From Tatumella ptyseos ATCC 33301 (GTDB taxonomy: Bacteria > Pseudomonadota > Gammaproteobacteria > Enterobacterales > Enterobacteriaceae): a DNA stretch of 64,000 nucleotides. The position numbers were made by a program, and so were the translations under genes. The stretch lies in the NCBI RefSeq assembly GCF_000735525.1, contig NZ_JMPR01000041.1, positions 1-64,000 on the forward strand, given 5' to 3'. The notes beneath the pieces are model-generated. The model worked only from the letters and a program-made list of their open reading frames with translations. It had not been told where the DNA came from and ran no database searches. Positions within the stretch are counted from its first letter, which is position 1. Every line of letters begins with the position of its first letter. Shown one piece after another: positions 18,572 to 32,614 of the stretch.

Positions 18572-19573
18572 ATTCTTTCTCTTTTTATTTTTTTGGTTGG
18601 TATGTTCAATCAGAAGATCGCCGGAGTACCTGAATAAACAGATTAGCGATTCAAATGATTCGTAGTGCGGCAGCATTATACTCGTCAATAATAAAAATCC
18701 AACGCAGATGAATGATCAAATATAACTATCAATGAAGTTAGCATCAATAAAACCCATGATGGAGATATTTTTTAGAGTATATAACTATTAATATTCAAAA
18801 TTTTAGCACAGAACACTATATAAATAAATAATATGCAATTAAATACTCTAAGGTGCCGCCTTGCATTAATAGGGAAAAACTATTAATCAGTCATTTAATC
18901 CAGCTTATAAATCGTCTAAACACCTCTTTTCAAGACTAAAATATCGTCGTAAATTACAAATAGCCTTGATTAATATCGTTATCTTTACAATAAAATTACT
19001 CTAAAGGCATTGACCTGATTATGTATTCACCAAAATAACTCTTTTATTCATAAGTACGTATATATATTCCATACATGTTTATTTTTTAACCAGATAAAAC
19101 ACTGGGTTTTTAATGCTTTTTTGTCACTTGTCGTTTTAATCAGGGTGCTATATATTTCAGGGCTATTCTATATTTCGCGGTAAATGTTCTGGTTATTATT
19201 AATATTCTTATTTGCGATTTCGTTTCGTTGGTTAATTATTCTGAGCCTATCGAATACACGCCTTTTATTATGATATCTATTGATGCATAAACATTAGGCA
19301 GGTAACTATACGCAGTAGGGTGCGGTATATTCTTCTTCTGATTATGGCTAAGCCCATTATCCCGGGACACTGTAAGCCTGTCTGAGAAGCCCCTCACCTG
19401 CTTGCTTCACAGGAAGTCAGCAGGCATGCATAAGCATCATTCCGGAATACATACCTGCCAGTAATAGTACTGCTTTTTTAGTACGGTTTAGCTCTGTTCA
19501 TCACTGGCATGAGAAACATTCAGTGCCCGGCACGACGGTATCGAGAGCATCCTTAACAGGCTGTTTTACAGGC
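18572..19573. other. About 1 kb AT-rich non-coding region upstream of the pilus operon
   Basis: No convincing ORF, RNA gene or repeat in 1 kb. Positions 18690-19270 are much more AT-rich than the flanking backbone, with many A/T runs that would suit H-NS silencing. The final 300 bp, next to serS, returns to average composition. A plausible pilin promoter lies at its left end. The region is unusually long for this otherwise tightly packed segment and may contain insertion remnants. Confidence 0.5.
18675..18702 (-). promoter_or_regulatory. Candidate promoter for the pilus operon
   Basis: On the minus strand a perfect TATAAT (18675-18680) is preceded at 16-bp spacing by TTGGAT (18697-18702), a partial match to TTGACA. 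The start would be near 18668, leaving a leader of about 97 bases before the pilin ATG. Confidence 0.5.
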
Positions 19574-19611
19574 AAAAAAAAACCTGCCGTTCTTTCGAAA
19601 GGCAGGTTTTT
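19574..19611. terminator. Terminator of serS (T-runs on both sides)
   Basis: Stem AACCTGCC/GGCAGGTT (19581-19588 with 19601-19608), with nine T following on the minus strand and five on the plus strand. It lies 15 bases past the serS stop and can also shield the region from rightward reading. Confidence 0.92.
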
Positions 19612-19626
19612 GATCAGCATGAAGGA

Positions 19627-20937
<1,311 letters not shown>

Positions 20938-21015
20938 TTAATAATATGAAAAAATCGTCGGGAGAGATCCACAAAACGAAATAACGTTGCTACTCACCTT
21001 ACCGTAATGTTTTTA

Positions 21016-22359
21016 TCAGCGGTAGCGTTTTGTCGGGCTATTTTGATTCTGTTCAGTCAGCCATGCCAGCTTTTCTGCAATTTTCGTCTCCAGACCGCGT
21101 TCAACTGGTGAATAATAGCGCGAACCGGCCATTTCAGGCGGAAAATACTCCTCACCAGCGGCATAGCCGTTAGGCTCATCATGGGCATAACGGTAACCTT
21201 TATTGAGCCCCATTTCTTTCATTAGTCGGGTCGGTGCATTACGGAGATGATCCGGAACATCATAATCAGGATTTTCTCTGGCAGATGCCATAGCAGCATT
21301 AAAAGCCCGGTATACCGCATTACTCTTTGGCGCGCAGGATAAATAAACAATCGCTTGTGCTATCGCCCTTTCTCCTTCGGCCGGACCCACCCGGGTATAA
21401 CAGTCCCAGCCTGCCAGCGCGACCTGCATCGCTCTCGGGTCAGCATTACCGATATCTTCTGAAGCAATCGCCAGCAGGCGTCGGGCAACATACAGAGGAT
21501 CACCGCCTGCGGTAATAATACGTGCATACCAGTAAAGGGCTGCGTCCGGGGCTGAACCGCGAACGGATTTATGCAACGCTGAAATCAGATCATAAAAGCG
21601 GTCACCTTTATTATCGAAGCGGGCGGTACGTTCGCCGGCGACTTCGGTTAATAACGCCGGAGTAAGTATTCGCATCCCCCCGGCATCTGGTTCAGCCATA
21701 TCCGCCATCATCTCCAGTGTATTCAGCGCCCGGCGCGCATCCCCGTTCACTAACTCCGCTATCATCTTCCGGGTATCGTCCGGTAATTGCAGATTCTGTC
21801 CGCCGAGTCCGCGTTCACTGTCGGACATTGCCTGACTGAGCACGTCCTCAATGTCGTTAACCGTCAGTGATTTCAGCAGATAGACCCGGGCACGGGAAAG
21901 CAGTGCCGAATTAAGTTCAAAAGAGGGATTTTCTGTCGTAGCGCCGATAAAGGTAATGGTTCCGTCTTCTATATGCGGCAGAAAAGCATCCTGCTGACTT
22001 TTATTAAAGCGGTGCACCTCATCCACAAAAAGGATCGTCCTGCGACCTGCCTGTCTGCTCTGATCCGCCCTCGCAATAGCTTCACGGATATCTTTGACCC
22101 CGGAGGTAACCGCAGAAATACGCTCGACACCGGCATTCGCATACCGGGCGATAATCTCTGCCAATGTTGTCTTACCGGTTCCCGGAGGGCCCCAGAGGAT
22201 CATAGAATGCAGGTGACCGGCTTCAATGGCTCTCGGCAGGGGTTTACCTGCGGCCAGCAGATGCTGCTGGCCGCCATATTCAGCCAGTGTTCGAGGCCGC
22301 ATACGTGCGGCCAGGGGCTGAAAATCGTTTGCAGCGAAATCCAGAGAAAGTGTATCCAC
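21016..22359 (-). CDS. rarA: Replication-associated recombination protein A (MgsA-type AAA+ ATPase)
   Basis: Encodes 447 residues if started at the GTG at 22359, exactly the E. coli length; the GTG has GAGGTG upstream and sits 7 bp after the lolA stop. An ATG at 22383 in the same frame would add 8 residues and overlap lolA. RarA/MgsA is a clamp-loader-like AAA+ ATPase acting at stalled replication forks. Walker A is GPPGTGKTT and Walker B is [12 protein letters not shown]; the C-terminal tetramerisation part carries [15 protein letters not shown]. The lolA-rarA-serS order is conserved. Confidence 0.95.
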   Translation of the reverse strand: MDTLSLDFAANDFQPLAARMRPRTLAEYGGQQHLLAAGKPLPRAIEAGHLHSMILWGPPGTGKTTLAEIIARYANAGVERISAVTSGVKDIREAIARADQSRQAGRRTILFVDEVHRFNKSQQDAFLPHIEDGTITFIGATTENPSFELNSALLSRARVYLLKSLTVNDIEDVLSQAMSDSERGLGGQNLQLPDDTRKMIAELVNGDARRALNTLEMMADMAEPDAGGMRILTPALLTEVAGERTARFDNKGDRFYDLISALHKSVRGSAPDAALYWYARIITAGGDPLYVARRLLAIASEDIGNADPRAMQVALAGWDCYTRVGPAEGERAIAQAIVYLSCAPKSNAVYRAFNAAMASARENPDYDVPDHLRNAPTRLMKEMGLNKGYRYAHDEPNGYAAGEEYFPPEMAGSRYYSPVERGLETKIAEKLAWLTEQNQNSPTKRYR

Positions 22360-22366
22360 ATTCACC

Positions 22367-22978
22367 TCACTGACGCTGATCATCCACCGTTACCCCTTGA
22401 GGAGGAGTAAACCTGAATTTATCCGCGCTGATCGCACCATTCTGTTGGCTTTTCAGCTCATAACTGCTGCGTTGCCCGTCCTGCTCAACCGCACTAAACT
22501 GACGGATCGTGCCGCCCGGAGTCACATCAATCGTGAACTCTTTTAAATTACCGTCACTGCTCTTCGGCGTCAGTTCAAAATTATCGCCCTGCTGCTTCAC
22601 ATTATAGCGTTTCCAGTCTGATGGCTGATTACGTGCGATCAGCATAAAAGGCGTATTGCTGGTGGCATTTTTCACCCAGGTCGCCGTCACCTGTTCAACG
22701 AAAGGATTATAAAACCATAACGTTTTGCCATCGGAGATAATGGTACTTTCATCCGGGGCGGTCATGTGCCAGTTAAACAGGCTCGGACGCTGAACCCACA
22801 GTTCACCTTCACCGTTCTGCACGTTATTGCCTGAAGCATCCGTGACTTTCTGACTGAATTGCGCATGAAAACTACTCACTTTATCCAGACGTGCCTGCAG
22901 GCTGGCTGAGTCGTCGGCCCTGACAGCGGCTGAAATCATAAGACTGATAACACCTGTAGCAATCAACAATTTTTTCAT
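22367..22978 (-). CDS. lolA: Outer-membrane lipoprotein carrier protein LolA
   Basis: Encodes a 203-residue precursor (E. coli 203). It carries lipoproteins from the LolCDE complex through the periplasm to LolB. A signal peptide is present ([21 protein letters not shown], cut before DDS). The mature half-barrel is recognisable by [33 protein letters not shown] and the C-terminal [13 protein letters not shown]. It lies between ftsK and rarA as in other enterobacteria. Confidence 0.96.
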   Translation of the reverse strand: MKKLLIATGVISLMISAAVRADDSASLQARLDKVSSFHAQFSQKVTDASGNNVQNGEGELWVQRPSLFNWHMTAPDESTIISDGKTLWFYNPFVEQVTATWVKNATSNTPFMLIARNQPSDWKRYNVKQQGDNFELTPKSSDGNLKEFTIDVTPGGTIRQFSAVEQDGQRSSYELKSQQNGAISADKFRFTPPQGVTVDDQRQ

Positions 22979-23103
22979 CTGTAATTATTCCTTATCCTTC
23001 ATTCCGGCTGTGCACTGTTAACCGTAGTCTCTGCCGGTATATTCCGACAGGAGAAAAAACTGAATTCTGAGTATTACTATGGGGATAGCGGGAGTGATAA
23101 GCA

Positions 23104-23147
23104 ATGGGCCAGAAAACTCTGGCCCATCAGGATAACAACCTGTTATC
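23104..23147 (-). other. Two consecutive hairpins after ftsK
   Basis: Two perfect inverted repeats follow the ftsK stop on the minus strand: GATAACA/TGTTATC (23131-23147, 3-base loop) and a 10-bp stem ATGGGCCAGA/TCTGGCCCAT (23104-23127, AAAC loop). Neither is followed by a proper T-tract. The second is strong enough to protect an mRNA 3' end or assist termination before lolA. Confidence 0.5.
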
Positions 23148-23152
23148 AGAAC

Positions 23153-26100
23153 TTACATTTCGTGCGGCGGGGGTGACAGCACTTCCCGGTTACCGTTATG
23201 TCCGGGTTCGGAAACTATCCCCTGAGCTTCCATCTGTTCGATGATCCTGGCGGCCCGGTTATAACCGATACGGAACTGTCGCTGAACACCGGAAATCGAG
23301 GCGCGACGTTTTTCGACCACAAATCCGACCGCCTGGTCGAACAGCGGATCCAGTTCTTCACCGTTGCCATCTGCGCCGCCCGCTCCGTTCTCACTCTCAT
23401 CACCGGCAGTGATACTGTCGATATATTGAGGTCTGCCCCGGGCTTTCCAGTCCTGAACCACAGCATGAACTTCCTGGTCACGGACAAACGCCCCATGCAC
23501 ACGTACCGGCATCGACGAGTTAGGCGGCATATAAAGCATATCCCCCATCCCGAGCAATGATTCCGCCCCGGCCTGATCCAGGATGGTACGGGAGTCAATT
23601 TTACTTGAAACGGTAAAAGCGATACGCGTAGGAATATTCGCTTTAATAAGCCCGGTGATCACATCGACCGACGGACGCTGCGTCGCCAATACCAGGTGAA
23701 TACCGGCGGCACGGGCTTTTTGTGCCAGGCGGGCGATCAGTTCTTCTACCTTTTTACCCACGGCCATCATCAGGTCAGCAAACTCATCTACCAGCACGAC
23801 GATGTAGGGCAGCTTTTCGAGAACCGGCGGTGTAGTGTCCATACTATCACCAGGTTTCCAGAACGGATCCGGAATAGGCCGGCCCATCGCTTCAGCCTGC
23901 ACGATTTTTTCGTTATAACCTGCAAGGTTACGTACGCCCAGCGCGGACATCAGCTTGTAGCGACGTTCCATCTCTCCGACACTCCAGCGTAACGCATTGG
24001 CTGCATCCTTCATGTCTGTCACAACTTCAGTCAGCAGATGCGGAATACCTTCATACACAGAAAGTTCCAGCATTTTCGGGTCAATCATAATGAAGCGCAC
24101 TTCATCAGGGGTTGCCTTATACAGCATACTGATGATCATGGCGTTCACGCCGACAGATTTCCCTGAACCGGTGGTACCGGCGACCAGCAAATGGGGCATT
24201 TTAGCAAGGTCTGCCACCACTGGCTGACCGGCAATATCTTTCCCCAGTACAATCGCCAGCGGCGACGGATTGTCCCTGAACTTTGCGCAGTCCAGCACTT
24301 CACGCAAATAAACGGTCTGGCGATGTTTATTCGGTAATTCCAGCCCGACATACGGCTTGCCCGGAATGACCTCAACAATACGAACCGCAACGGCGGATAA
24401 TGAACGGGCCAGGTCGCGGGAGAGATTAGAAATTCTGGCGGCTTTCACCCCTGGCGCCAGGTCCAGCTCAAAACGGGTGATCACCGGTCCCGGTGAAATA
24501 CCGACAACTTCTGCTTTGACTCTGAAGTCATTCAGTCTTGCCTCAACCAGTTTACCTGTTTGTTCCAGTGCAAACATATCCACCGGCTCTTCTTCCACCG
24601 GAGGTGGCGTCAGTAAATCCATGGTCGGAAGAGGTGTTGATGGTTTTTCCAGTGGCTGTTCATGACGAACCAGGAACGGGTGGAACAGACTCTGCTGTTC
24701 CTGAGCAGCCTGCGGTTGAGAAACCGTTTCCTGCGGGGCCGCGTATTGCGGCTGCCCCGGTTGTGCAGTGGCGCCCTGCGGCTGCGAATACTGCGCTGAG
24801 TTAACCCCTGAGGCAGAAGACGGTGACTGTGCCGGTGCTTGCTGAGCCGCGTATTGCGGCTGCCCCGGCTGTGCAGTGGCGCCCTGCGTCTGCGAATGCT
24901 GCGCTGAGTTAATCCCTGCGACAGAAGACGGTGACTGTGCCGGCGCTGCAGTTTCAGCCCCCGGAGCAATCGTAAACAGAGGCTCTGCCGGATTGTCATC
25001 CACCAGTTCTTTCATCGGTGAGAAATCAAACGCAGAGATAGCCTCTGAAGAGAGTGGCGCAGAGGTCGCTACATGGTCAGCACTGACTTCAGTAACATCC
25101 TCTGCCGTCGTCTGATACCGCTGTTGTTGCTGTTCGGAGAACTGTCGCGCCAGCATCGCCTGTTGCAGCTCATCTTCTTCTTCAGGTGTCACAGTGACAT
25201 GATCCTCGCCATACCGTGCCTTTTGCTGCATGGTAAACGCCTGGCGCAGCGCCGCCTGGTCGAATTCATTTTCTTCGGCCGAAGACTCGCTTGTCTCCGT
25301 CATCTGAGAATTCAACTGACGCTGTAACTCCTCTTCACGTGCTTTTTCTTCCGCAATACGTTGTGAAGGTAATTTAATACCATAAGAGGCCATTTCACGG
25401 CGGGTCGGCAAACGGACAGGATTCGGACGTGGCAGTTCCGGCCCCCCAATCCCGCGTTTTACCTGAGGGTTACCACTACGCTGTACAGGTTCCGTCACCG
25501 TCGGAGGGGTCTGTAATTTACCCATACTGGCTGCCACAGCAAACGGTGACTGCCCGGCCGGTTTTACTACGGTGGCAGCCACGGTCTGAGCATTGACTGC
25601 AGCAGGCGTCGCCGCCGCAACCCGGGTCTGAGGTACCGCCGACGACGACGTCTGAGGGTCAGACCGGGATGTCTGAACCTGCGGAGCTACCCCGGAGGCC
25701 CGTGATGCCGGTGACGGCGGAGCTTCAGGCGTCGGCTGAGACGCAACCGTCTCCGGTACATCGAAACGGTAAAGCGGTGGCTCTGCGGCCTGCGTTGTTT
25801 TCACCTGTGCCGGTGCTCTGTAAGCATCGGCTGCGACGACCGGCGTCGGGCGGTTTTCCGGTACCCCGGATTGAACCGATGCAGGTTGCGGGGTTACCGG
25901 TGCAGCGGTTTCCGGTGCCGTTCCAAACGCTGGCGCACTGAATAATGGATCGTTGTCATCCTCCGCCGTGACTGAAGCAAAGGTTGATGGGCTCAATAAG
26001 GGGTCATTATCATCCGTTTTCGGAGCAGACACTGGCGTTGAAAACAGCGGGTCATGTTCTTCGTTCTCTGACGGATGTGCGGTATTTCCGTGTGCCGATG

Positions 26101-26869
26101 GCTCGTTTGCCGCAGCATCTGTCGAACGGAACAGAGGATCATCTTCTGTGACTTCCTGTGAGGTTTCTTTGCGGGAAACCGACTCAGGCGCGTCATCCTC
26201 ATCCTCATATTGCCAGCGATCATCACCCCGGGAGCGATTGCTCGCGAAGGTAAGAACGGTCATTACTGCCCCGCCGATCTTCTCTGCAATTGTCAGCCAT
26301 GACCACCCGGTATACAGAGTGATCCCGGCCGCCCAGACAAACAGCAGGACCAATGTCCCTGTCATCTGATTGAGATAAGGTGCCATCGCACTACTGACCA
26401 GGCTGCCAATCACGCCTCCGGAGGCGAAATACCAGATATCATCAGCATTGATTGCGGCCAGACCACAGGTAGTGACCACCAGCGCCAGCACGCCTATCAG
26501 ACGCAGGCCGATAGCAAAGCAATCGATGTATTCATTGCGGTTGCGATGACGGAAGGAAATCCAGCATAAACCAATGATCACCACCGGAATGGCGTAAGCC
26601 ATCACCCCGAAGATAAAGAACAGGGTATCAGCCAGCCAGGCTCCGGGCCGGCCACCTAAATTATGGATGGGCTCATGCCAGGCGGTTTGTGACCAGCTCG
26701 GGTCAGAAGGATTAAAACTGACCAGGGAGACCATTAAATAAACGGCAAAAAGTGCCACCAGAATCAGTAATGCTTCCAGCAGCCGTTGTCCACTACTCAG
26801 TGGCGTTAAAGATACATCTTTATCTTCTGTATATTCCTGGCTCAAGAGATCTCTCCAGGTGCCTGTCAA
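23153..26869 (-). CDS. ftsK: DNA translocase FtsK
   Basis: Encodes 1238 residues (E. coli 1329; the linker is shorter). It links cell division to chromosome dimer resolution. Residues 1-200 hold four to five membrane segments. A long low-complexity linker (about 200-740) is rich in P, Q, A, S and E, and contains four (N/D/H)DPLF-type motifs and a 36-residue tandem duplication. The motor follows, with Walker A in [16 protein letters not shown] and Walker B in [13 protein letters not shown]. The C-terminal gamma winged helix ([18 protein letters not shown]) reads KOPS sequences and activates XerD. It is upstream of lolA and downstream of lrp, as in relatives. Confidence 0.97.
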   Translation of the reverse strand: MTGTWRDLLSQEYTEDKDVSLTPLSSGQRLLEALLILVALFAVYLMVSLVSFNPSDPSWSQTAWHEPIHNLGGRPGAWLADTLFFIFGVMAYAIPVVIIGLCWISFRHRNRNEYIDCFAIGLRLIGVLALVVTTCGLAAINADDIWYFASGGVIGSLVSSAMAPYLNQMTGTLVLLFVWAAGITLYTGWSWLTIAEKIGGAVMTVLTFASNRSRGDDRWQYEDEDDAPESVSRKETSQEVTEDDPLFRSTDAAANEPSAHGNTAHPSENEEHDPLFSTPVSAPKTDDNDPLLSPSTFASVTAEDDNDPLFSAPAFGTAPETAAPVTPQPASVQSGVPENRPTPVVAADAYRAPAQVKTTQAAEPPLYRFDVPETVASQPTPEAPPSPASRASGVAPQVQTSRSDPQTSSSAVPQTRVAAATPAAVNAQTVAATVVKPAGQSPFAVAASMGKLQTPPTVTEPVQRSGNPQVKRGIGGPELPRPNPVRLPTRREMASYGIKLPSQRIAEEKAREEELQRQLNSQMTETSESSAEENEFDQAALRQAFTMQQKARYGEDHVTVTPEEEDELQQAMLARQFSEQQQQRYQTTAEDVTEVSADHVATSAPLSSEAISAFDFSPMKELVDDNPAEPLFTIAPGAETAAPAQSPSSVAGINSAQHSQTQGATAQPGQPQYAAQQAPAQSPSSASGVNSAQYSQPQGATAQPGQPQYAAPQETVSQPQAAQEQQSLFHPFLVRHEQPLEKPSTPLPTMDLLTPPPVEEEPVDMFALEQTGKLVEARLNDFRVKAEVVGISPGPVITRFELDLAPGVKAARISNLSRDLARSLSAVAVRIVEVIPGKPYVGLELPNKHRQTVYLREVLDCAKFRDNPSPLAIVLGKDIAGQPVVADLAKMPHLLVAGTTGSGKSVGVNAMIISMLYKATPDEVRFIMIDPKMLELSVYEGIPHLLTEVVTDMKDAANALRWSVGEMERRYKLMSALGVRNLAGYNEKIVQAEAMGRPIPDPFWKPGDSMDTTPPVLEKLPYIVVLVDEFADLMMAVGKKVEELIARLAQKARAAGIHLVLATQRPSVDVITGLIKANIPTRIAFTVSSKIDSRTILDQAGAESLLGMGDMLYMPPNSSMPVRVHGAFVRDQEVHAVVQDWKARGRPQYIDSITAGDESENGAGGADGNGEELDPLFDQAVGFVVEKRRASISGVQRQFRIGYNRAARIIEQMEAQGIVSEPGHNGNREVLSPPPHEM
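24741..24951. repeat. 108-bp tandem duplication inside the ftsK linker
   Basis: Two copies with a 108-bp period (from 24741 and 24849) are nearly identical and keep the reading frame. Each encodes about 36 residues containing AQSPSS, GVNSAQ/GINSAQ and [13 protein letters not shown]. The few differences between copies suggest a fairly recent duplication. Confidence 0.85.
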
Positions 26870-26961
26870 CGAAAGAGAGGAACAGCACCATTAGTCAGCA
26901 CTGTTCCTGTATGAATTCACAGGAGTGTACCTAATTGCCACAGGTTTTGCACCTGGCTGAT

Positions 26962-27456
26962 TTAGCGAGTTTTAATCACTAAGCGGTTACTCTGCTTCAC
27001 TTCTTCCATGACCACATACGTGCGGGTATCGTTGACGCCAGGCAGGCGTAACAGGGTTTCCCCCAGCAGCTTACGGTATGCGGACATATCCGGAACACGG
27101 GTCTTCAGCAAATAGTCAAAGTCACCGGAAACCAGATGACACTCCTGAGTTTCCTCAAGTTTCTGGACCGCGGTATTAAATTGCTCGAACACATCAGGGG
27201 TGCCACGATTCAGAGTAATCTCAACAAAAACCAGCAGTGATGCATCCAGATAGTGCGGATTAAGCAGTGCGGTATACCCCAGAATAAACCCCTGACGTTC
27301 CAGGCGGCGGACTCGTTCAAGGCAAGGCGTCGGAGACAGACCTACCCGTTTAGAGAGCTCGACATTCGAAATACGGCCATCTTTTTGTAGTTCATTCAGG
27401 ATATTTCTGTCGATACGGTCCAGATCTTTGCCAGGGCGTTTCTTATTATCTGTCAT
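26962..27456 (-). CDS. lrp: Leucine-responsive regulatory protein
   Basis: Encodes 164 residues, the same length as E. coli Lrp and almost identical in sequence. A global DNA-binding regulator of amino acid metabolism, transport and fimbriae. An N-terminal helix-turn-helix (NVELSKRVGLSPTPCLERVRR, given here as SKRVGLSPTPC) is followed by a RAM effector domain ending VVMEEVKQSNRLVIKTR. It is divergent from trxB. Lrp often controls fimbrial operons; whether it controls the one in this window is unknown. Confidence 0.98.
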   Translation of the reverse strand: MTDNKKRPGKDLDRIDRNILNELQKDGRISNVELSKRVGLSPTPCLERVRRLERQGFILGYTALLNPHYLDASLLVFVEITLNRGTPDVFEQFNTAVQKLEETQECHLVSGDFDYLLKTRVPDMSAYRKLLGETLLRLPGVNDTRTYVVMEEVKQSNRLVIKTR

Positions 27457-28926
<1,470 letters not shown>

Positions 28927-28955
28927 TTTTCCCCCTTCATTTTGAATGAGACTCT

Positions 28956-28983
28956 AAGGCGACAGCGAAACTGTCGCCTTTTT
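28956..28983 (+). terminator. Intrinsic terminator of trxB
   Basis: A perfect 10-bp stem AAGGCGACAG/CTGTCGCCTT with a CGAAA loop, followed by T. It lies 30 bases after the trxB stop. Confidence 0.92.
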
Positions 28984-29069
28984 ACTGTTCCTCATGTTAA
29001 GGTACCTGCACTTTTACAAGGGGTATTACTTTACACCTCTGGTGTCTGACATTCACTTTGCAGAATTCC

Positions 29070-30842
29070 ATGAATAAATCCCGTCAACAGTTTTTAGTTC
29101 GCTGGCTCAAAGAACAGCGTCATTACGGACGCCGCTGGTTACGCCTCTCCGTTATCACCGGTGTATTCAGTGCACTGTTAATTATCACGCAGGCCGGGAT
29201 CATCGCCCGCGTATTACAAAATTTTATTATCAGTCATCAGCCTGCCAGTGACACCCCCGGGTTACTGGTGGCACTGGCGGCCTGCTTTGCCGGGCGCAGT
29301 CTGTTGCATTATTTACGGGAAATAGCCGGTTTTCGTGCCGCTAGCGCCATTCGTGAGGCTATACGCCAGCAGATTATTTTACGCCTGGAAGCCCGGGGCC
29401 CTGCCGGAACAACGAGCCGTGCCGTCGGGAGCTGGACGACCCTGTTGCAGGAACAAATTGATAATATGCAGGACTACTATGCACGTTATCTGCCTCAGAT
29501 GAGCCTGGCAACACTGATCCCTGCCCTGATCCTGATCACGCTGTTACCCCTTAACTGGACAGCGGCGCTGATCCTGTTCTGTACCGCGCCTCTGATCCCA
29601 CTATTTATGGCGATGGTCGGTATGGGAGCCGCAGAAGCCAACCGCAGAAATTTCCAGGCACTAGCCCGTCTTAGCGGTGACTTCCTTGACCGTCTGCGTG
29701 GACTGGAAACACTACGGCTTTTTCATCGGGGTCGTGCAGAGCAAGCCGCTATCGCCGGAAGCACTGAACAGTTCCGCCTGCGTACCATGGAGGTTCTGAG
29801 ACTGGCATTTCTCTCGTCTGCGGTGCTTGAGTTCTTTGCCGCAATTTCTATTGCCGTGGTCGCCGTCTATTTCGGCTTCTCTTATCTTGGCGTACTGCAT
29901 TTCGGTGATTACCACCGCGGAGTCACCCTGTTTGCCGGCTTTCTGGCACTGATACTGGCACCGGAGTTCTTCCAGCCTCTGCGTGATTTAGGGAATTTCT
30001 ACCATGCGAAGGCTCAGGCTGTCGGTGCTGCCGACCAGCTGGAAACTTTCCTGAGCGAAACCGAAGAGGCAAACCTGAACACCGGAACACTGACACCGGG
30101 CAGGTCCGGTCCCTGTACCCTGGTCGCTCGTGACCTGGTTGTCATGACAGCCAAAGGGAAGCCGTTAACTCAGCCTCTGAATTTCACTCTTCCGGCAGGC
30201 AAACGTATTGCGCTGGCCGGGGTCAGTGGTGCCGGTAAAACGTCACTGATTAATGTCATCCTCGGCTTTCTCCCGTATCAGGGTTCCCTTACGGTTGACG
30301 GTACAGAGTTACGGGATATTCGTCCGGATCACTGGCAGAAACAACTGGCCTGGGTCGGGCAAAACCCGGTGCTGCCGGCAGAAACCGTACGCGATAACAT
30401 CATTCTGGATCGCCCCTGTGACGCACAGCAATTTCAACGGGTAATGGAATGCAGCGGTATCAATGCTTTTATTGCCGACCTGCCTGAGGGGATTGATACA
30501 CCCACCGGCGATAATGCGGTCCGGCTATCTGTCGGCCAGGCCCAGCGTGTTGCGGTTGCACGGGCCCTGTTACTGCCTTCAGCACTGCTACTGCTGGATG
30601 AGCCAACAGCCAGCCTGGACAGACAAAGCGAGCAACATGTGATGCATGCACTTACCGAAGCCTCCTTACAGCAGACAACGCTGATGATCACTCACCAGCT
30701 CGAAGGGTTACAGGACTGGGATGAAATCTGGGTAATGGCAGCCGGACAAATTATTCAGAAAGGCCGCTGGCAGGCGCTCGCCACGACAGCAGGGCCGTTC
30801 AGGGACATGTTAGCTCAGCGTGACGGGGAGATTACCTTATGA
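29070..30842 (+). CDS. cydD: Heterodimeric thiol ABC exporter CydD subunit
   Basis: Encodes 590 residues from the ATG at 29070 (MNKSRQQFLVRWL; E. coli 588). CydDC exports glutathione and cysteine to the periplasm, which is needed for cytochrome bd assembly. An N-terminal six-helix membrane domain (about 20-320, including the conserved YYARYLPQMSLA and FLALILAPEFFQPLRDLG) is followed by an ATPase domain with Walker A GVSGAGKTS, signature LSVGQAQRVAVARAL and Walker B LLLLDEPTASLD. Its TGA overlaps the cydC ATG by 4 bases, so the two are translationally coupled. Confidence 0.96.
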   Translation: MNKSRQQFLVRWLKEQRHYGRRWLRLSVITGVFSALLIITQAGIIARVLQNFIISHQPASDTPGLLVALAACFAGRSLLHYLREIAGFRAASAIREAIRQQIILRLEARGPAGTTSRAVGSWTTLLQEQIDNMQDYYARYLPQMSLATLIPALILITLLPLNWTAALILFCTAPLIPLFMAMVGMGAAEANRRNFQALARLSGDFLDRLRGLETLRLFHRGRAEQAAIAGSTEQFRLRTMEVLRLAFLSSAVLEFFAAISIAVVAVYFGFSYLGVLHFGDYHRGVTLFAGFLALILAPEFFQPLRDLGNFYHAKAQAVGAADQLETFLSETEEANLNTGTLTPGRSGPCTLVARDLVVMTAKGKPLTQPLNFTLPAGKRIALAGVSGAGKTSLINVILGFLPYQGSLTVDGTELRDIRPDHWQKQLAWVGQNPVLPAETVRDNIILDRPCDAQQFQRVMECSGINAFIADLPEGIDTPTGDNAVRLSVGQAQRVAVARALLLPSALLLLDEPTASLDRQSEQHVMHALTEASLQQTTLMITHQLEGLQDWDEIWVMAAGQIIQKGRWQALATTAGPFRDMLAQRDGEITL

Positions 30843-32614
30843 AAACTTTACTGCCCTTTTTGCGTCTCTGGAAACGTCACGGCTTCTTACTGGGGCTGGG
30901 GTTGATACTGGCCCTGCTGACACTGCTGGCAAGTATCAGTTTACTGACACTTTCCGGCTGGTTTCTGGCTGCCTCCGCAGTCGCCGGGACCGCCGGGCTG
31001 TACAGTTTTAACTATATGTTACCTGCTGCCGGAGTCAGGGGGGCTGCCATTATCCGTACCGTGGCACGGTACTTCGAGCGACTGGTCAGCCATGACGGCA
31101 CATTCCGTGTACTTCAGCATCTTCGCGTGTACACCTTCAGCAAGCTGTTCCCCCTATCCCCTGCCGGGCTGTTACCGTTTAATCAGGGCGATTTGCTGAA
31201 CCGCTTTGTTGCAGACGTTGACCACCTTGACCATCTCTATCTGCGGGTGATTTCCCCCCTGGCCGGGGCGTTATGTGTCATTATCGTCGTCACTTTCGGA
31301 CTGAGTTTCCTGAACCTGCCGCTGGCACTGGTCGCGGGCCTGGTGATGTTACTGACGCTGCTGATCCTCCCTCCCCTCTTTTACCGCCTTGGTAAAGGTT
31401 CCGGTGAGGCAATGGCTCTGACGCAGGCCAGTTACCGCCGGCAACTGACCCGCTGGCTAAGCAGTATGGCGGAGCTGAAGATTTACCAGCACAGTAAACG
31501 CTGGCAACAGCAACTGACGACCACCGGCGACGATATTTATCAGGCCGAACGGCAGCAGCAGTCGCTGACCGCCGCATCGCAGAGCCTGCTGATGTTTATT
31601 ACCGGGCTGACTGTCTGCCTTATGCTGGGGCTGGGTTCGCTGCTCCTCCACTCAGCCTCTGCCGACCCCACCTGGCTGGCACTCTTTACTTTCTGCGTTC
31701 TGGCGGCTTTTGAGTCCCTGGGGCCGGTGGCTGCCGCTTTCCTCCATATCTCAAAGGTGATGGTTTCTGCTTCACGCTTAAACGAAATTTTAGGCCAGAA
31801 ACCTGCGGTACAGTTTCCGCAAAAAGCGCTGACAGATAATCACCCGGGGATTGCCGTCCGGATCACCGGACTGGGGTTCAGCTATCCCGGACAACCCCGG
31901 GCGGTGATTAACGGACTGAACCTGACGGTTGCTCAGGGCGAAAAAATTGCTCTGCTCGGTTTTACCGGCTGCGGTAAGTCAACGCTCCTGCAACTGCTGA
32001 CCCGTGCGGCTGACCCCGGGCAAGGCGAAATTTGCTTTAACCAGTCCCCTTTGCCGCAATGGGATGAAGCGACGCTTCGTCGGCGGACCAGCGTGGTGAC
32101 TCAGCGCGTTTCGGTCTTCAACCAGACCCTGCGTGACAACCTCAAACTTGCTGCACCTGACAGTACCGATGAAGCGCTGGTCGACGTATTGCAACAGACC
32201 GGCCTCGGGCAGTTGCTGGAAAATGACGGGCTTAACGGCTGGTTAGGAGAAGGCGGCAGAACACTTTCCGGGGGGGAATTACGCCGTTTAGCCATCGCAC
32301 GGGCGCTCCTCCACCAGGGAGACCTCTGGTTACTCGATGAGCCGACCGAGGGACTGGATGCCACCACCGAGCAGCATATTCTGGCGCTTCTGGCGCGGGT
32401 TACCCGGGATAAAACCGTGATAATGGTGACACACCGCCTGACCGGACTGGCTGCAATGGATCGTGTTTGTGTGATGGAAAACGGCCATATTATCGAACAG
32501 GGTGACACGTCAACGCTTCTCAGCGCGCGTGGCCGCTACTGGCAGTTTACTCAGCGTCTGAACCCGAGTGAGGTCATCCCGGATGCCATTGATCCTGCCG
32601 CAGTTAGCGGCTGA
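30839..32614 (+). CDS. cydC: Heterodimeric thiol ABC exporter CydC subunit
   Basis: Encodes 591 residues (E. coli 573), the partner of CydD. Six membrane helices occupy about residues 15-320, with the conserved [20 protein letters not shown] loop. The ATPase domain has Walker [10 protein letters not shown], signature [15 protein letters not shown] and Walker [11 protein letters not shown]. The C-terminal tail beyond FTQRLNP is about 15 residues longer than usual and reads through the start of aat. That overlap may be why the tail exists. Confidence 0.96.
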   Translation: MKTLLPFLRLWKRHGFLLGLGLILALLTLLASISLLTLSGWFLAASAVAGTAGLYSFNYMLPAAGVRGAAIIRTVARYFERLVSHDGTFRVLQHLRVYTFSKLFPLSPAGLLPFNQGDLLNRFVADVDHLDHLYLRVISPLAGALCVIIVVTFGLSFLNLPLALVAGLVMLLTLLILPPLFYRLGKGSGEAMALTQASYRRQLTRWLSSMAELKIYQHSKRWQQQLTTTGDDIYQAERQQQSLTAASQSLLMFITGLTVCLMLGLGSLLLHSASADPTWLALFTFCVLAAFESLGPVAAAFLHISKVMVSASRLNEILGQKPAVQFPQKALTDNHPGIAVRITGLGFSYPGQPRAVINGLNLTVAQGEKIALLGFTGCGKSTLLQLLTRAADPGQGEICFNQSPLPQWDEATLRRRTSVVTQRVSVFNQTLRDNLKLAAPDSTDEALVDVLQQTGLGQLLENDGLNGWLGEGGRTLSGGELRRLAIARALLHQGDLWLLDEPTEGLDATTEQHILALLARVTRDKTVIMVTHRLTGLAAMDRVCVMENGHIIEQGDTSTLLSARGRYWQFTQRLNPSEVIPDAIDPAAVSG

